Positions 16,050 to 24,691 of a stretch of 64,000 bases of DNA are shown piece after piece. The translations under genes were made by a program, and so were the position numbers. Positions within the stretch are counted from its first letter, which is position 1, and every line of letters starts with the position of its first letter. The DNA lies in assembly GCA_002422365.1 (NCBI GenBank), contig DIUO01000010.1, positions 1 to 64,000 of the forward strand, in the 5' to 3' direction. Below the pieces are notes generated by a model, which saw only the letters and a program-made list of their open reading frames with translations, did not search any database and was not told where the DNA came from. Source of the stretch: Proteobacteria bacterium UBA6156. GTDB lineage: Bacteria > Pseudomonadota > Alphaproteobacteria > UBA2136 > UBA6156.

Positions 16050-17318
16050 TGTAATATTTAGGAATCGGTAGTGATTAATGCGAACACTGCTTGGCATAGT
16101 CGTAGAGTCCTTATTCTTCTCTGGCTGCTGGTCTATTTCAAGCTCAACCAATACAACGTCGAAACCAAATTTATGCGCAAGGGTATCAACAAGTGGTTGA
16201 GTCAAACATTGAGCAGGATAAGAATAATGAAGCCAATTCCCCTCTGGAAAAATCATATTAACGGTGCCCCGAGGACGAAGCACACGCGAAATTTCTCCAA
16301 TGGCTTCTTCTAATCCTAAGCCTGTCTCTGGTAAATAAGGCAAGCCATAAAGACTAAGGTTGGCATAAACAACATCAAACGACTGATTGCTGAAAGGGAG
16401 TTTTCGAGCATCCCCATTAATTACACAATCCTGCGGCAGCTTTTCTGCATTCATAAGGTCTTTACAATAAGAAAGACCAAGCAAAGACGGTTCAATCCCC
16501 TTAATCCGAACATTCGGCATATGTTTGGCAATATGGGCAAGATGACGGCCATTGCCGCACCCAATATCAAGCCAGTCAATGTCGTTGCGCTGAAAAACTT
16601 GGCAGGCGTTAACGACAAGATTTTGTAAAGACAAAACGACATTGGAATCCAATTGTCCCCCACTCGTTCTCTCAAAATAGACCTGACCAGGATAACTTGA
16701 GTAAAATCCTTTCATGCCGCGAACAATCAAGTTAATGAAAGTACGCAATAAATCTAGCTGATCTTTTGTAAGTTGCTGAGGATCACGATGCCCATACTCA
16801 ATAAGATTTAAGGCGTTAGTTAAGATTTCAAGTTCTTCCTCTGTCCGTAACTCCGCCAAAAAGTTGATATATTTCAACATATCAAACTTTGTCGGCGTAT
16901 ATTCAATCCCCCGCGTCGTCTCCTCATGCCGCAAAGCATTGTAAAGGAAGGTAATCGCCCGCGCCCGCTGGCGTGGGTTAAACGGCTTTTCAAATTCCAC
17001 CAGCAGTTCTTCTAAAAGTTGAGTAATTTGCGTAAGCAACTCCCCCCTAAAAGCAGGCCGCTTATCCGCCACCACACCGCTCTCCATATCGCCGTTGCCG
17101 GTCAGCAGCCATCCGGCGTCCACGCGGGCGGCGCGGGCAATGGCCAGCAGCTTGTCGGTGGGCATGTCGGTTTCGGCGTTCAGGTACCTAAAAAGCTGTG
17201 CTTCGCTCACCAGGGCCGCGGTGGCCATGGCGCGTTTGTTGCCCACACGCTCTACGCAAAGCCGCAAACGCGCAGCTAGCGGAGAAGGGGGCACATCATT
17301 GTTCTTATGCAAAAGCAT
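16032..17318 (-). CDS. HTH (XRE-like) domain fused to a class I SAM-dependent methyltransferase
   Basis: In this 428-residue protein, residues about 12-75 look like a phage-repressor-type HTH (MATAALVSEAQLFRYLN, MPTDKLLAIARAARVDAGWLLTG). A helical linker (about 90-215) follows, then a Rossmann methyltransferase: motif I WLDIGCGNGRHLAHIAKHMP, acidic GIEPS, GDARKLPF and EISRVLRPRGTVNMIFPEGN. The substrate is unknown. The HTH half is GC-rich like the genome while the rest is AT-rich, so the gene looks chimeric. The start codon abuts a palindrome and has no Shine-Dalgarno. Confidence 0.78.
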   Translation of the reverse strand: MLLHKNNDVPPSPLAARLRLCVERVGNKRAMATAALVSEAQLFRYLNAETDMPTDKLLAIARAARVDAGWLLTGNGDMESGVVADKRPAFRGELLTQITQLLEELLVEFEKPFNPRQRARAITFLYNALRHEETTRGIEYTPTKFDMLKYINFLAELRTEEELEILTNALNLIEYGHRDPQQLTKDQLDLLRTFINLIVRGMKGFYSSYPGQVYFERTSGGQLDSNVVLSLQNLVVNACQVFQRNDIDWLDIGCGNGRHLAHIAKHMPNVRIKGIEPSLLGLSYCKDLMNAEKLPQDCVINGDARKLPFSNQSFDVVYANLSLYGLPYLPETGLGLEEAIGEISRVLRPRGTVNMIFPEGNWLHYSYPAQCLTQPLVDTLAHKFGFDVVLVELEIDQQPEKNKDSTTMPSSVRINHYRFLNITLKKRA

Positions 17319-17339
17319 GCCTATCTATGTACATAGGCA
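17318..17339. promoter_or_regulatory. Palindromic operator at the start codon of the HTH-methyltransferase gene
   Basis: TGCCTAT-N8-ATAGGCA contains an inner perfect CTATGTACATAG. It touches the ATG of the minus-strand gene. Its position suggests autoregulation by the protein's own HTH domain, perhaps on a leaderless mRNA. Confidence 0.55.
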
Positions 17340-17391
17340 CAACTCTTAAACTGACATACCGGCCAAGCCCCTCACATCACCCCACCAATCC

Positions 17392-17432
17392 CCAAACACA
17401 AAACACTAAGTACTAAATACTAAACACTAAAT
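17392..17432. repeat. Period-7 tract (CTAAACA/ACTAAAT type)
   Basis: Degenerate 7-mers of the AACACTA type fill the gap upstream of 17392 and run into the last codons of the DUF1223 gene (17427-). Confidence 0.65.
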
Positions 17433-18116
17433 CCGCCCCATCCCCAGCACAGCCCCAGGCCCGCGCTCCTGCACAATCACCAGCGTTTGGGTGCCTTTGG
17501 GGCGCATGGGCTTGGGCAGGCGGGCGGTGTTGCCCTTAATTTCAGCCTCCACCAACCCGGTGGTGCGCCACACCTTGGTGTCATCCACCGGGTCCAGGCC
17601 CATCACCCACACCACGGCATCGCGGCCGCGCAGGGCAGGGGGTATGTCGACCGTCAAGGCCCCGTCAGCGCCCACCTGCGGCGCCAGCACGTGCTTGGCG
17701 GGCAGGGCGCGGCCTTGCTCCAGCGCACTGCCCCAGCTGAACATCAGCGGCGGGTTCACCAAAATCTGCCCGTCTATCAGCGGCATAGGCGTAAACACCT
17801 GCCCGGCGCGCTTGCCTAATGTGTTGGAGTAATCATATTGCCGCTGCGTCACCTCCGCCAACCCATGCGGGTCGCGCTGGGTGGGGCTGCGGTCCCAATA
17901 ATCCACATGTTCAAACACCACCAGCAGGTCGGGGTTGGCGGCGGCCACACCTTTCATTTTGGCTTCGGCCATGGGGCAGCTGGGGCAGTATTTGCTGGTG
18001 AACATCTCCACCAGCACCGGCGGCCGGGCAGGGGTAGCAGGCGTGGCTGGCTCGGCCGCATAGCCCTGTGCCGCCACCAGCATACTCCAACTTAAAATCG
18101 CCACACGCCAACGCAT
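17427..18116 (-). CDS. Secreted DUF1223 protein (thioredoxin-like fold)
   Basis: This 229-residue protein has a signal peptide (cleavage near AYA-AEP) and the DUF1223 signatures: VLVEMFTSKYCPSCPMAEAK with a CxxC, HVDYWDRSPTQRDPHG, RQYDYSN and VFTPMPLIDG. The fold is thioredoxin-like and the role is uncertain; a periplasmic redox function is possible. It lies 4 bases downstream of the mscS stop, so the two are probably one transcript. Confidence 0.85.
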   Translation of the reverse strand: MRWRVAILSWSMLVAAQGYAAEPATPATPARPPVLVEMFTSKYCPSCPMAEAKMKGVAAANPDLLVVFEHVDYWDRSPTQRDPHGLAEVTQRQYDYSNTLGKRAGQVFTPMPLIDGQILVNPPLMFSWGSALEQGRALPAKHVLAPQVGADGALTVDIPPALRGRDAVVWVMGLDPVDDTKVWRTTGLVEAEIKGNTARLPKPMRPKGTQTLVIVQERGPGAVLGMGRI

Positions 18117-18120
18117 TTGC

Positions 18121-19128
18121 TTACCCTTTCGGTTTCGGTGTTACCTTACCAGCCTTTGCAACGGGTGCGCCAGCCTTGCTGCCTTTTCGTTCACGTTTTA
18201 ACCGTTGAGCCTCGCTGGCCGGGGCTTTGGCGGGTTTTTTGTCTTGGTAGGCCATACGGATGTCCTCCTCCCGCAACGCATCCATCACATCCAGCAGCAG
18301 GGTGCTGCGCAGCACTTTGCGGTCTTCGGTGCGCACCCATGCTTCCAGGGTGCACATCACGCCGTGTTCGGTCAGGGTGTCCACGGCCAGGTGGGGCTCG
18401 GGGGTTTTCAGCACCAGCGGGTTGGCCACCATGGCGCGCTTAATAATGCCAAAGGCGCGCCAAATATCCACTTCGTGCCCCAAGCCAAATTCCACTTTCA
18501 CCATGCGCATGCGGTTATAGGTGTGGTTGCGCAGGTTGTTTTCCCACAGCAAGCCATTGGGTATAAAAACGCGTATAAATTCAATGGTATTTACTTCTGT
18601 CGAAAACAACCCAATCCGCTTCACCGTCCCGCTCACCGTGGTGTTTTCCACCCAGTCGCCCACTTTCAGGGGCCGGTGCACCATCAGCATCAGCCCTCCG
18701 GCAATGTTTCCCAGCGTGCCGCGCAGGGCAAAGGCCACGGCCAAACCCAGCGCACCCACCAGGGCGGCCAGAGTGGTGCTGCCAATGCCAAACAGAGACA
18801 ACGCCAGCATAAAAATAGTAAAAAACAGCACAAACCGCGCGGTGCTGGCCAAAAAGGCCGCCAACGTCTCTTCCACATGGGCCTTTACCAGCACGGTGTT
18901 CAGGCGGGTGGCCAGCCAGCCGCAGGCCAACCAGCCCACCACAATCAGGGCCAGCCCGGCCAGCACGCTCACCATCACTATCGGCAGTTGGTCAATCAGC
19001 TTCACGGCGGCCTGGTCTATCACTTGCAGGTCTTTGTTGGCCTGCAAATTGGCTTGCAGGTTAGATATCGCAGGTATGTTCAGTTTCAGGTTTTCCAGCA
19101 AACCGGGGGCAGGGGCGGGGGTGGCCAT
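18121..19128 (-). CDS. mscS: Small-conductance mechanosensitive channel (MscS family)
   Basis: This 335-residue inner-membrane channel releases osmolytes under hypo-osmotic shock. Three membrane helices (about 47-70, 90-112, 115-145) are followed by the pore-lining and vestibule start ALRGTLGNIAGGLMLMVHRP with LKVGDWVE, then the beta domain and C-terminal alpha/beta domain. The last 40 residues are Lys/Ala/Pro-rich. It is first in a minus-strand pair with the DUF1223 gene. Confidence 0.92.
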   Translation of the reverse strand: MATPAPAPGLLENLKLNIPAISNLQANLQANKDLQVIDQAAVKLIDQLPIVMVSVLAGLALIVVGWLACGWLATRLNTVLVKAHVEETLAAFLASTARFVLFFTIFMLALSLFGIGSTTLAALVGALGLAVAFALRGTLGNIAGGLMLMVHRPLKVGDWVENTTVSGTVKRIGLFSTEVNTIEFIRVFIPNGLLWENNLRNHTYNRMRMVKVEFGLGHEVDIWRAFGIIKRAMVANPLVLKTPEPHLAVDTLTEHGVMCTLEAWVRTEDRKVLRSTLLLDVMDALREEDIRMAYQDKKPAKAPASEAQRLKRERKGSKAGAPVAKAGKVTPKPKG

Positions 19129-19291
19129 GGCAAAGGCTCTTTAATAGGTTAAACGAGACGACAAAAGCACGCGCAGCTCTCATCCATAGCCTCTGTTGTG
19201 GCGCAGCCGCCACCATGGCGTCAAGCGAATCCACACCCGCCGTAAGCAAACCTTGACCCCCTCGTCGCATCTCCGCCAATCTGCATTCATT

Positions 19292-20494
19292 ATGAGTGCT
19301 CTCCGTCACAATCCCCCACAATTCGGCCCCGTGGCCGTGCCTCCCGAGAACAAGAACACCCTCCCCATGGCCAAAAAACAATCCAAATCCGCCGATATCT
19401 TCACCGCCTACCAGCAGCGCCTGGCCACCGGCTGGCAGGCCGATGTCTCTCAGGCCCGCGCCGCCATGCGCCTGCAAAACCTGGCGCGGGCTCTGGGGTC
19501 CGACCTCTCCTCCCCCCCGCAAGGCCTCTGGCTCTATGGCCCGCCGGGGCGCGGCAAATCGCAACTGCTCGATATGTTCATGGCCTCGCTGCCCATGCCC
19601 AACAAGCGCCGCGTGCATTTTCATGCCTTTATGGCCGAGCTCCACCGCCGCATGAACGCCATGCCCCCGGCGCCCGAAACAACCACCAAAGGCCTCCGCA
19701 AAAAGCCAGATATGGTCGAACGCCTGGCCGACGAAATCGCCGCCGAGGCCGCCGTGCTGGGCTTCGATGAATTTTACCTGACCAACCTGCCAGACGCCAT
19801 GTTCCTGGGCCGCCTGATGCAAGCGCTCTTCAAGCGCGGCACGGTGGTGGTGGCCACCAGCAACTGGCCGCTGCCGGAGCTTTTTCAGGGCGGCCTGAAC
19901 CGCGACCGCTTCATGCCGCTGCTCAACCTGCTGGAAAAACACCTCGAAACCATCAATCTGTCCGAAGGCCAAGACTACCGCCTCACAGCCGCCGCCAAGC
20001 CCCAGGCCTCCACCTACATCCTGCTCAAGCAGGGAGAATCCGCCGAAGCCCACCTCAAAGTGCTGTTCGAAGACTACGCAAGCGGCCCCACCGTCAAAAA
20101 ACCCTCCTTTATCAAGGCGCGCCGCACAGGCGGCAGCACGCTGTGGGCCACGTTTGCCGAGCTCTGCGACCAACCCCTCGGCCGCCAAGAATATCAACAC
20201 CTTGCCGAAACCTACCAAACCATCATTATCGAAGCCATCCCCCAGCTTACGGCGCCAGAGGCCGACCGCGCCCTGCGCCTGGCCACGCTTATCGATATCT
20301 TGTACGAGCGTAACCGCCGCCTGGTGGTCAGCGCCGCCGTGCCCCCCCACCGTATTTGCACGCAGGGCGCCGCCGCGCAGGTGTTCCAGCGCACGGCCTC
20401 GCGCATTGTGCAGCTCACCCACTCGCAGGGCCAATTTGGCCAGCAAGGTGCCGCTTCGCTTGAAGTTCCTGGCGCGGGCACCTATATAGTTTAG
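19292..20494 (+). CDS. zapE: ZapE/AFG1-like ATPase
   Basis: ZapE-type ATPases act at the division ring in bacteria, and relatives work in mitochondrial quality control. From the chosen start the protein has 400 residues: Walker A in LYGPPGRGKSQLLDMF, the family's VHFHAFMAELHRRM, Walker B in LGFDEFYLTN, ATSNWPLPELF and GLNRDRFMPL, and a C-terminal IDILYERNRRLVVSA. The start is uncertain: ATG at 19292 or 19367, neither with a good ribosome site. Confidence 0.9.
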   Translation: MSALRHNPPQFGPVAVPPENKNTLPMAKKQSKSADIFTAYQQRLATGWQADVSQARAAMRLQNLARALGSDLSSPPQGLWLYGPPGRGKSQLLDMFMASLPMPNKRRVHFHAFMAELHRRMNAMPPAPETTTKGLRKKPDMVERLADEIAAEAAVLGFDEFYLTNLPDAMFLGRLMQALFKRGTVVVATSNWPLPELFQGGLNRDRFMPLLNLLEKHLETINLSEGQDYRLTAAAKPQASTYILLKQGESAEAHLKVLFEDYASGPTVKKPSFIKARRTGGSTLWATFAELCDQPLGRQEYQHLAETYQTIIIEAIPQLTAPEADRALRLATLIDILYERNRRLVVSAAVPPHRICTQGAAAQVFQRTASRIVQLTHSQGQFGQQGAASLEVPGAGTYIV

Positions 20495-20512
20495 ACAGAG
20501 TTAGGAAACACC

Positions 20513-21475
20513 ATGCGCTTCATTATTCTCACCCGGTTCCACTCCCAGCACGCACAGGGAGAATTCGTGGTGAGGCTCGCCGCCGCCGCCACCCAACTCG
20601 GCCACACCTTCAGCATCATTAACCCCGCCGATATTTACCTCGACTTCGCCCAGGCCCCCAACCCCGCCCGTGGCAGTGCCAGCCTGCCAGAAAGCCCCGT
20701 CCGCTGGCGCGACCTTCCTTTCCCCGCCTCGGACCTCATCCTCCCCATCGCCCGCTGGGACGACGAATTCACCTGGCAGATTGTCGAAACCCTCCGCGCC
20801 TGGGGCCAGCGCGTTTACCCCCACAACCGCGTCCCGCTAGGAGACCACGTCACCATGGCGCGCCTCTTTGCCCGCCGCAACATTCCCACCCCCCGCAGCT
20901 GGGTGCTGAACAATGCCGAGCAATTTACGGTCATCATGCCGGAGCTCAATTTTCCCTGCCTCATCCGCAGCCGCCACGGTGGCCGTGGCCGCCAGTTCAA
21001 CATCGCCCAACACTCGGGCGAGGGGCTGGAGCTCGCCTCCAAATTCAGCCAGGTCGGCCAACCGTTTGTGGTGCAAGACCTCCCCCAACCCTGGGGAGAA
21101 GACGTCCGCATCATGCTCATCGGCAGCCAGGTGGCGGCATCCGTGCTGCGCCGCGCCCCCGTGGGCTTTGTCCGGCCGAGGGAATCCGGCAACCTCAGCG
21201 CCACGCCCACCGAACTCTCCCCGCAAGAAAAAGAACTCGCCATGCAGGCCGCCTCCATCTACGGCGCGCCGTTCAGCGCCGTCAGCCTGCTGCGCACAAC
21301 CTCAGGCCCCATTTTGCTCGAGCTCGCCCGGGCCCCGGTCTTATCCGAAATGGAAACCGCCACCGGCGTCAACCTCGCCCTGCCGATTATCGAACATCTG
21401 GCCGCCCTGGCAGGCATCACCCCCACTGCTGGCGGAGAAAACGTCATCCCCCTGGCCGCCCGCCAAGCCGAATAA
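20513..21475 (+). CDS. RimK/LysX-type ATP-grasp ligase
   Basis: This 320-residue protein begins MRFIILTRF like RimK-family ligases. It has MARLFARRNIPTPRSW before the ATP-grasp, a lysine-poor version of the nucleotide loop (FPCLIRSRHGGRGRQF), VVQDLPQPWGEDVRIMLIG, and ILLELARAPVLSEMETATG in place of the usual metal site. Family members attach amino acids to proteins or small molecules; the substrate here cannot be told. Replacement of the usual K by R in the first loop is atypical. It follows zapE by 18 bases. Confidence 0.75.
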   Translation: MRFIILTRFHSQHAQGEFVVRLAAAATQLGHTFSIINPADIYLDFAQAPNPARGSASLPESPVRWRDLPFPASDLILPIARWDDEFTWQIVETLRAWGQRVYPHNRVPLGDHVTMARLFARRNIPTPRSWVLNNAEQFTVIMPELNFPCLIRSRHGGRGRQFNIAQHSGEGLELASKFSQVGQPFVVQDLPQPWGEDVRIMLIGSQVAASVLRRAPVGFVRPRESGNLSATPTELSPQEKELAMQAASIYGAPFSAVSLLRTTSGPILLELARAPVLSEMETATGVNLALPIIEHLAALAGITPTAGGENVIPLAARQAE

Positions 21476-21549
21476 ACCCCCGCAGTCTCCCACTGCCCGT
21501 AAAACTGCCACACCCGCCGCCGCTCCGGCGCATTTTCGCACAGCCATCC

Positions 21550-21578
21550 TTGCCCAACACCCCGTATCCCGCTAATCT
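21550..21578 (+). promoter_or_regulatory. Predicted promoter of the nuo operon
   Basis: TTGCCC, a 17-base spacer and TAATCT lie 27 bases before the nuoA ATG. No other such promoter was seen at the later nuo genes. Confidence 0.6.
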
Positions 21579-21604
21579 AGTGCGGTCATTAGTAAGAAAA
21601 AGCC

Positions 21605-21985
21605 ATGGAAACTCTCACCAATCTCATCGTCCCGCACCCCTACCTCGCCATTCTGCTGTTTGCGGGCGTGGCCTTGGGTTTGGCGGCGGTGTTGCAGGCC
21701 ATTCCGTTCCTCACCCACCCCATGCGCCGTGGTAAGGAGAAAATCTCCGCCTACGAATCCGGCTTCGAAGCCTTCGACACCGCCCGCCGCACGTTCGATG
21801 TCCGCTTCTACCTCGTCGCCATCCTCTTCATCATCTTCGACCTCGAAGTCGCCTTCCTCTTCCCCTTCGCCATGGTCATCCAAGACATCTCCTGGTTCGG
21901 CTTCGGCAGCGTGATGCTGTTCCTCACCGTCCTCACCATTGGGTTTGTGTATGAATGGAAACAAGGCGCATTAGAGTGGGAATAA
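21605..21985 (+). CDS. nuoA: NADH-quinone oxidoreductase subunit A
   Basis: This small membrane subunit of complex I has 126 residues and three membrane helices. It carries the conserved KISAYESGFEAFDTARRTF loop and RFYLVAILFIIFDLEVAFLF. It opens the nuo operon directly behind the predicted promoter. A GNAT gene overlaps its last 31 bases. Confidence 0.96.
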   Translation: METLTNLIVPHPYLAILLFAGVALGLAAVLQAIPFLTHPMRRGKEKISAYESGFEAFDTARRTFDVRFYLVAILFIIFDLEVAFLFPFAMVIQDISWFGFGSVMLFLTVLTIGFVYEWKQGALEWE

Positions 21986-22434
21986 GCGTTCGACTCGTCA
22001 CGAGAGATTTTTTGCCAAAAGTGCATGCTTTTTTGAGAGCCACAAACAATGGCAAAGAAGCTGATATTGCAGATGCAAATCTTGCAGTTGCTGCTGCAGA
22101 TATTCCGCGTAAGCCTCGTTTTGTAATGGCAACCACGCCCAACGATGAGATTGTTGGCGCTATGTGCTTTAATGAGGAATTTTTCTCGATAGATACATGG
22201 GGAATAAGCTGGTTAAATGTTCATGAAAATTATCGTTTGCAAGGTATAGCTTCACAAATGATTAAACTAGCTGTTAGCGAAATTCAAAAATGTTTGAATG
22301 GCAAAAAAGGTACTTTAATTTTGGTAACCTACCCGCAAAATACAAAGCTGTATGAAAAATTCGGTTTTGAAGTAATCGGACAAGACCACGAGAATGACAG
22401 TATTATGACAAAAGTTCTGGAGCCTTTATCATGA
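21955..22434 (+). CDS. GNAT-family N-acetyltransferase inserted between nuoA and nuoB
   Basis: This protein of up to 159 residues has the GNAT core: [40 protein letters not shown] (acetyl-CoA loop, here RLQGIA) and [10 protein letters not shown]. The substrate is unknown. Base composition is much richer in AT than the nuo genes on either side, indicating recent acquisition. It overlaps nuoA and its TGA overlaps the nuoB ATG, so it was fitted into the operon without breaking it. The exact start is uncertain. Confidence 0.82.
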   Translation: METRRIRVGISVRLVTRDFLPKVHAFLRATNNGKEADIADANLAVAAADIPRKPRFVMATTPNDEIVGAMCFNEEFFSIDTWGISWLNVHENYRLQGIASQMIKLAVSEIQKCLNGKKGTLILVTYPQNTKLYEKFGFEVIGQDHENDSIMTKVLEPLS

Positions 22435-23021
22435 CCGACCCCGCATCCATCCGCCAAGCCGGCGAAGCCCAAATGCAAGCCCAACTCCGCGACGAAGGCT
22501 TCCTCATCACCAAAGTCGAAGACGTCGTCAACTGGGCCCGCGCAGGTAGCCTCTGGCCGATGACCTTCGGCCTCGCCTGCTGCGCCGTAGAAATGATGCA
22601 CAGCGCGGCCTCGCGGTACGACCTCGACCGCTTCGGCACCATGTTCCGCCCGTCCCCCCGCCAGAGCGACCTCATGATCATCGCCGGCACCCTCACCAAC
22701 AAAATGGCCCCGGCCCTGCGCAAGCTGTACGACCAAATGCCCGAGCCCCGCTACGTCATTTCCATGGGCAGCTGCGCCAACGGCGGCGGCTACTACCACT
22801 TCTCCTACGCCGTGGTGCGCGGTGCCGACCGCATCGTGCCGGTGGATATTTATGTCCCCGGCTGCCCCCCCACAGCGGAAGCCTTGGTCTACGGCATCCT
22901 CCAACTGCAAAAGAAAATCCAGCGCCAACCCGTCTTCGTGCAACGGCCAGAATCCGCCCCCTACGCCTACGCCCCCGGCGAACCGCGCCCCTACAGCAAA
23001 GATGAAATGCACATCGGTTAA
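22431..23021 (+). CDS. nuoB: NADH-quinone oxidoreductase subunit B
   Basis: NuoB holds the terminal 4Fe-4S cluster N2 that passes electrons to quinone. The 196-residue protein has [11 protein letters not shown] (tandem Cys), then [19 protein letters not shown] and [14 protein letters not shown], giving all four cluster ligands. It overlaps the preceding GNAT stop by 4 bases (ATGA). Confidence 0.97.
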   Translation: MTDPASIRQAGEAQMQAQLRDEGFLITKVEDVVNWARAGSLWPMTFGLACCAVEMMHSAASRYDLDRFGTMFRPSPRQSDLMIIAGTLTNKMAPALRKLYDQMPEPRYVISMGSCANGGGYYHFSYAVVRGADRIVPVDIYVPGCPPTAEALVYGILQLQKKIQRQPVFVQRPESAPYAYAPGEPRPYSKDEMHIG

Positions 23022-23039
23022 ACCCGAAGTCAAAAAAAA

Positions 23040-23067
23040 ACACGAAACACGAAACACGAAAACACTC
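23040..23067. repeat. Period-7 tract (ACGAAAC type) between nuoB and nuoC
   Basis: Three to four near-perfect AAACACG units occupy most of the 50-base gap. Confidence 0.7.
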
Positions 23068-23071
23068 GGGC

Positions 23072-23779
23072 ATGACCACCACCCCCCACATCGACACCCA
23101 CCTAGACCTCAAAGGCCTGCACACCATGGCCGACTATCTGGCCAAAAAGCTACCCCAAGCACAGCTGAGCATTGCCGTGAGAGAACTCACTCTCACCATC
23201 GCCCCAGAGCACATCCCCGCCGCCATCGCCCTCCTGAAGGACGACAAAAAACTGCAATTCACCCAGTTGATAGACCTCTGCGGAGTCGACTACCTCGGCA
23301 CCAAACACCCGCACCCCACACGCTTTGCCGTGGTTTACCAGCTGCTGTCTATGGCCCACAACCAGCGCCTCCGCGTCAAAACCTACGTTGCCGAAGCCAA
23401 CCCCGACACCCGACACCCGATACCCGATACCCTCTCCGTGCCCACCGTAACCCACCTTCACGCCAGCGCGGGCTGGTACGAGCGCGAAACCTACGACATG
23501 TACGGCATCAATTTCGTGGGCCACCCAGACCTCCGCCGCCTGCTCACCGACTACGACTTCGTCGGCCACCCTCTGCGGAAGGACTTCCCCCTGGAAGGCC
23601 ACGTCGAAGTCTACTACGACGCGAAGGAAAAGCGCGTCGCCTACAAACCGGTCGACCTTCCTCAGGAACTTCGGCGCTTCGACAACGTTAGTGAATGGCA
23701 AGGCGCCACCGGCAATGCCGGGCGCGCTGCTGCCGACAATACATTCACCAACTCGTACAATCCCGACGAGTTCAAATAA
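23072..23779 (+). CDS. nuoC: NADH-quinone oxidoreductase subunit C
   Basis: This 235-residue hydrophilic subunit at the base of the peripheral arm has the 30-kDa signature WYERETYDMYGINFVGHPDLRRLL, with LTDYDFVGHPLRKDFPL. An internal stretch around residues 110-122 (NPDTRHPIPDT) is encoded by a period-7 tract. A C-terminal tail of about 35 residues extends past the family core. Confidence 0.95.
   Translation: MTTTPHIDTHLDLKGLHTMADYLAKKLPQAQLSIAVRELTLTIAPEHIPAAIALLKDDKKLQFTQLIDLCGVDYLGTKHPHPTRFAVVYQLLSMAHNQRLRVKTYVAEANPDTRHPIPDTLSVPTVTHLHASAGWYERETYDMYGINFVGHPDLRRLLTDYDFVGHPLRKDFPLEGHVEVYYDAKEKRVAYKPVDLPQELRRFDNVSEWQGATGNAGRAAADNTFTNSYNPDEFK
23402..23431. repeat. Period-7 tract inside nuoC
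   Basis: ACACCCG ACACCCG ATACCCG ATACC units encode a proline/aspartate-rich loop of NuoC. Confidence 0.65.
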
Positions 23780-23800
23780 GCGACTTGAGGAGACCGAACT

Positions 23801-24010
23801 ATGACGTTTTTGACCGCACCCGACCCCGCCGACACCGAAGCCCACGCCGAACGTATGAAAGAAGAAATGGAAGCCAAACGCGCGGCCGAGCTCGAAGCCG
23901 AGCACGAAAACATGATGGAGTTTGCCCGCCGCGCCGCCCGCAAGCGAGAAGCTGTCGACGAACAACCTTACATTGAAGACAAAGACCTCGCATTCCTGAA
24001 AGGCAAATAG
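23801..24010 (+). CDS. Small charged coiled-coil protein (69 residues)
   Basis: I do not recognise it. It is almost wholly helical and charged (TEAHAERMKEEMEAKRAAEL and onward), with no signal or membrane segment. GAGGAGACC gives a good ribosome site. It sits between nuoC and nuoD, 21 bases after nuoC, so it is probably co-transcribed. It could be an accessory or assembly factor of complex I, but nothing in the sequence shows this. Confidence 0.65.
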   Translation: MTFLTAPDPADTEAHAERMKEEMEAKRAAELEAEHENMMEFARRAARKREAVDEQPYIEDKDLAFLKGK

Positions 24011-24099
24011 TCCCAGCCAAAAGTCCTAGCTAAAAGTCCTAGTTAAGAGGACAAAGCAAAGAGCGAGACAACACCCCCAACCTGGGTTAGCATAGCCTT

Positions 24100-24285
24100 A
24101 TGGGTATGTTCTGGAATCTCTATAAACGAATGCTGCCGGGCGATGCACAGACCATGCTGGCCTGGATAGAAAAAGAAGTGAAAGCAGGCCGCATGAGCGA
24201 GGCCGAAGCCGAGCGCCAACGCGCCGAGCTGGAGCAAAGCCTCCACAAGGTGCTAAGTGCCGAAGAGGACAAGGACAAGTCCTAA
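24100..24285 (+). CDS. Small helical protein (61 residues)
   Basis: Unrecognised. It reads MGMFWNLYKRMLPGDAQTML, then an acidic/basic helix. Its TAA overlaps the next ATG (TAATG), arguing for real translation and coupling to the MazG-like gene. The 90-base gap before it contains a short tandem repeat (AAAAGTCCTAGCT/AAAAGTCCTAGTT). Confidence 0.55.
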   Translation: MGMFWNLYKRMLPGDAQTMLAWIEKEVKAGRMSEAEAERQRAELEQSLHKVLSAEEDKDKS

Positions 24286-24677
24286 TGCCGCGCTTCCGCA
24301 CCAACCTGCTCATTCGGGATAACCGCCCGCAGCTGTTTGCAGCTGCGGGCGCAACGGTGCACACCCGTACCCTTACCGATGCCGAATTTGCAGCCGAGCT
24401 GCGTAACAAGCTGATAGAAGAAGCCCAAGAAGCCGCCACAGCCCCCACCGAAAACCTGACCAAAGAGCTGGCCGACGTGCTGGAAATCCTGCAAACTCTT
24501 GCCGCCCACCATGGTATAAGCATGCAAGATGTCGAGGCCCAGATGCACGCCACCCGTGCCAAACTTGGCGGGTTCGAACATCGGATCTTCTCCGAAAGCA
24601 TTGAAGCACCAGAAGATAACGAAACCACAACCTACCACCGCCAATACCCGCATAAATACCCGGAAATACAAGAATAA
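24285..24677 (+). CDS. MazG-type all-alpha nucleotide pyrophosphohydrolase 1
   Basis: This 130-residue protein has the metal-binding pattern of all-alpha NTP pyrophosphatases: LIEEAQEA (EExxE) and [10 protein letters not shown] (ExxD). Such enzymes remove non-canonical or surplus nucleoside triphosphates. The N-terminal segment ([15 protein letters not shown]) resembles the phosphoribosyl-ATP-pyrophosphohydrolase-like subfamily. It is the first of three such genes in the nuo operon. Confidence 0.82.
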   Translation: MPRFRTNLLIRDNRPQLFAAAGATVHTRTLTDAEFAAELRNKLIEEAQEAATAPTENLTKELADVLEILQTLAAHHGISMQDVEAQMHATRAKLGGFEHRIFSESIEAPEDNETTTYHRQYPHKYPEIQE

Positions 24678-24691
24678 GCGAAACCTCCCCC

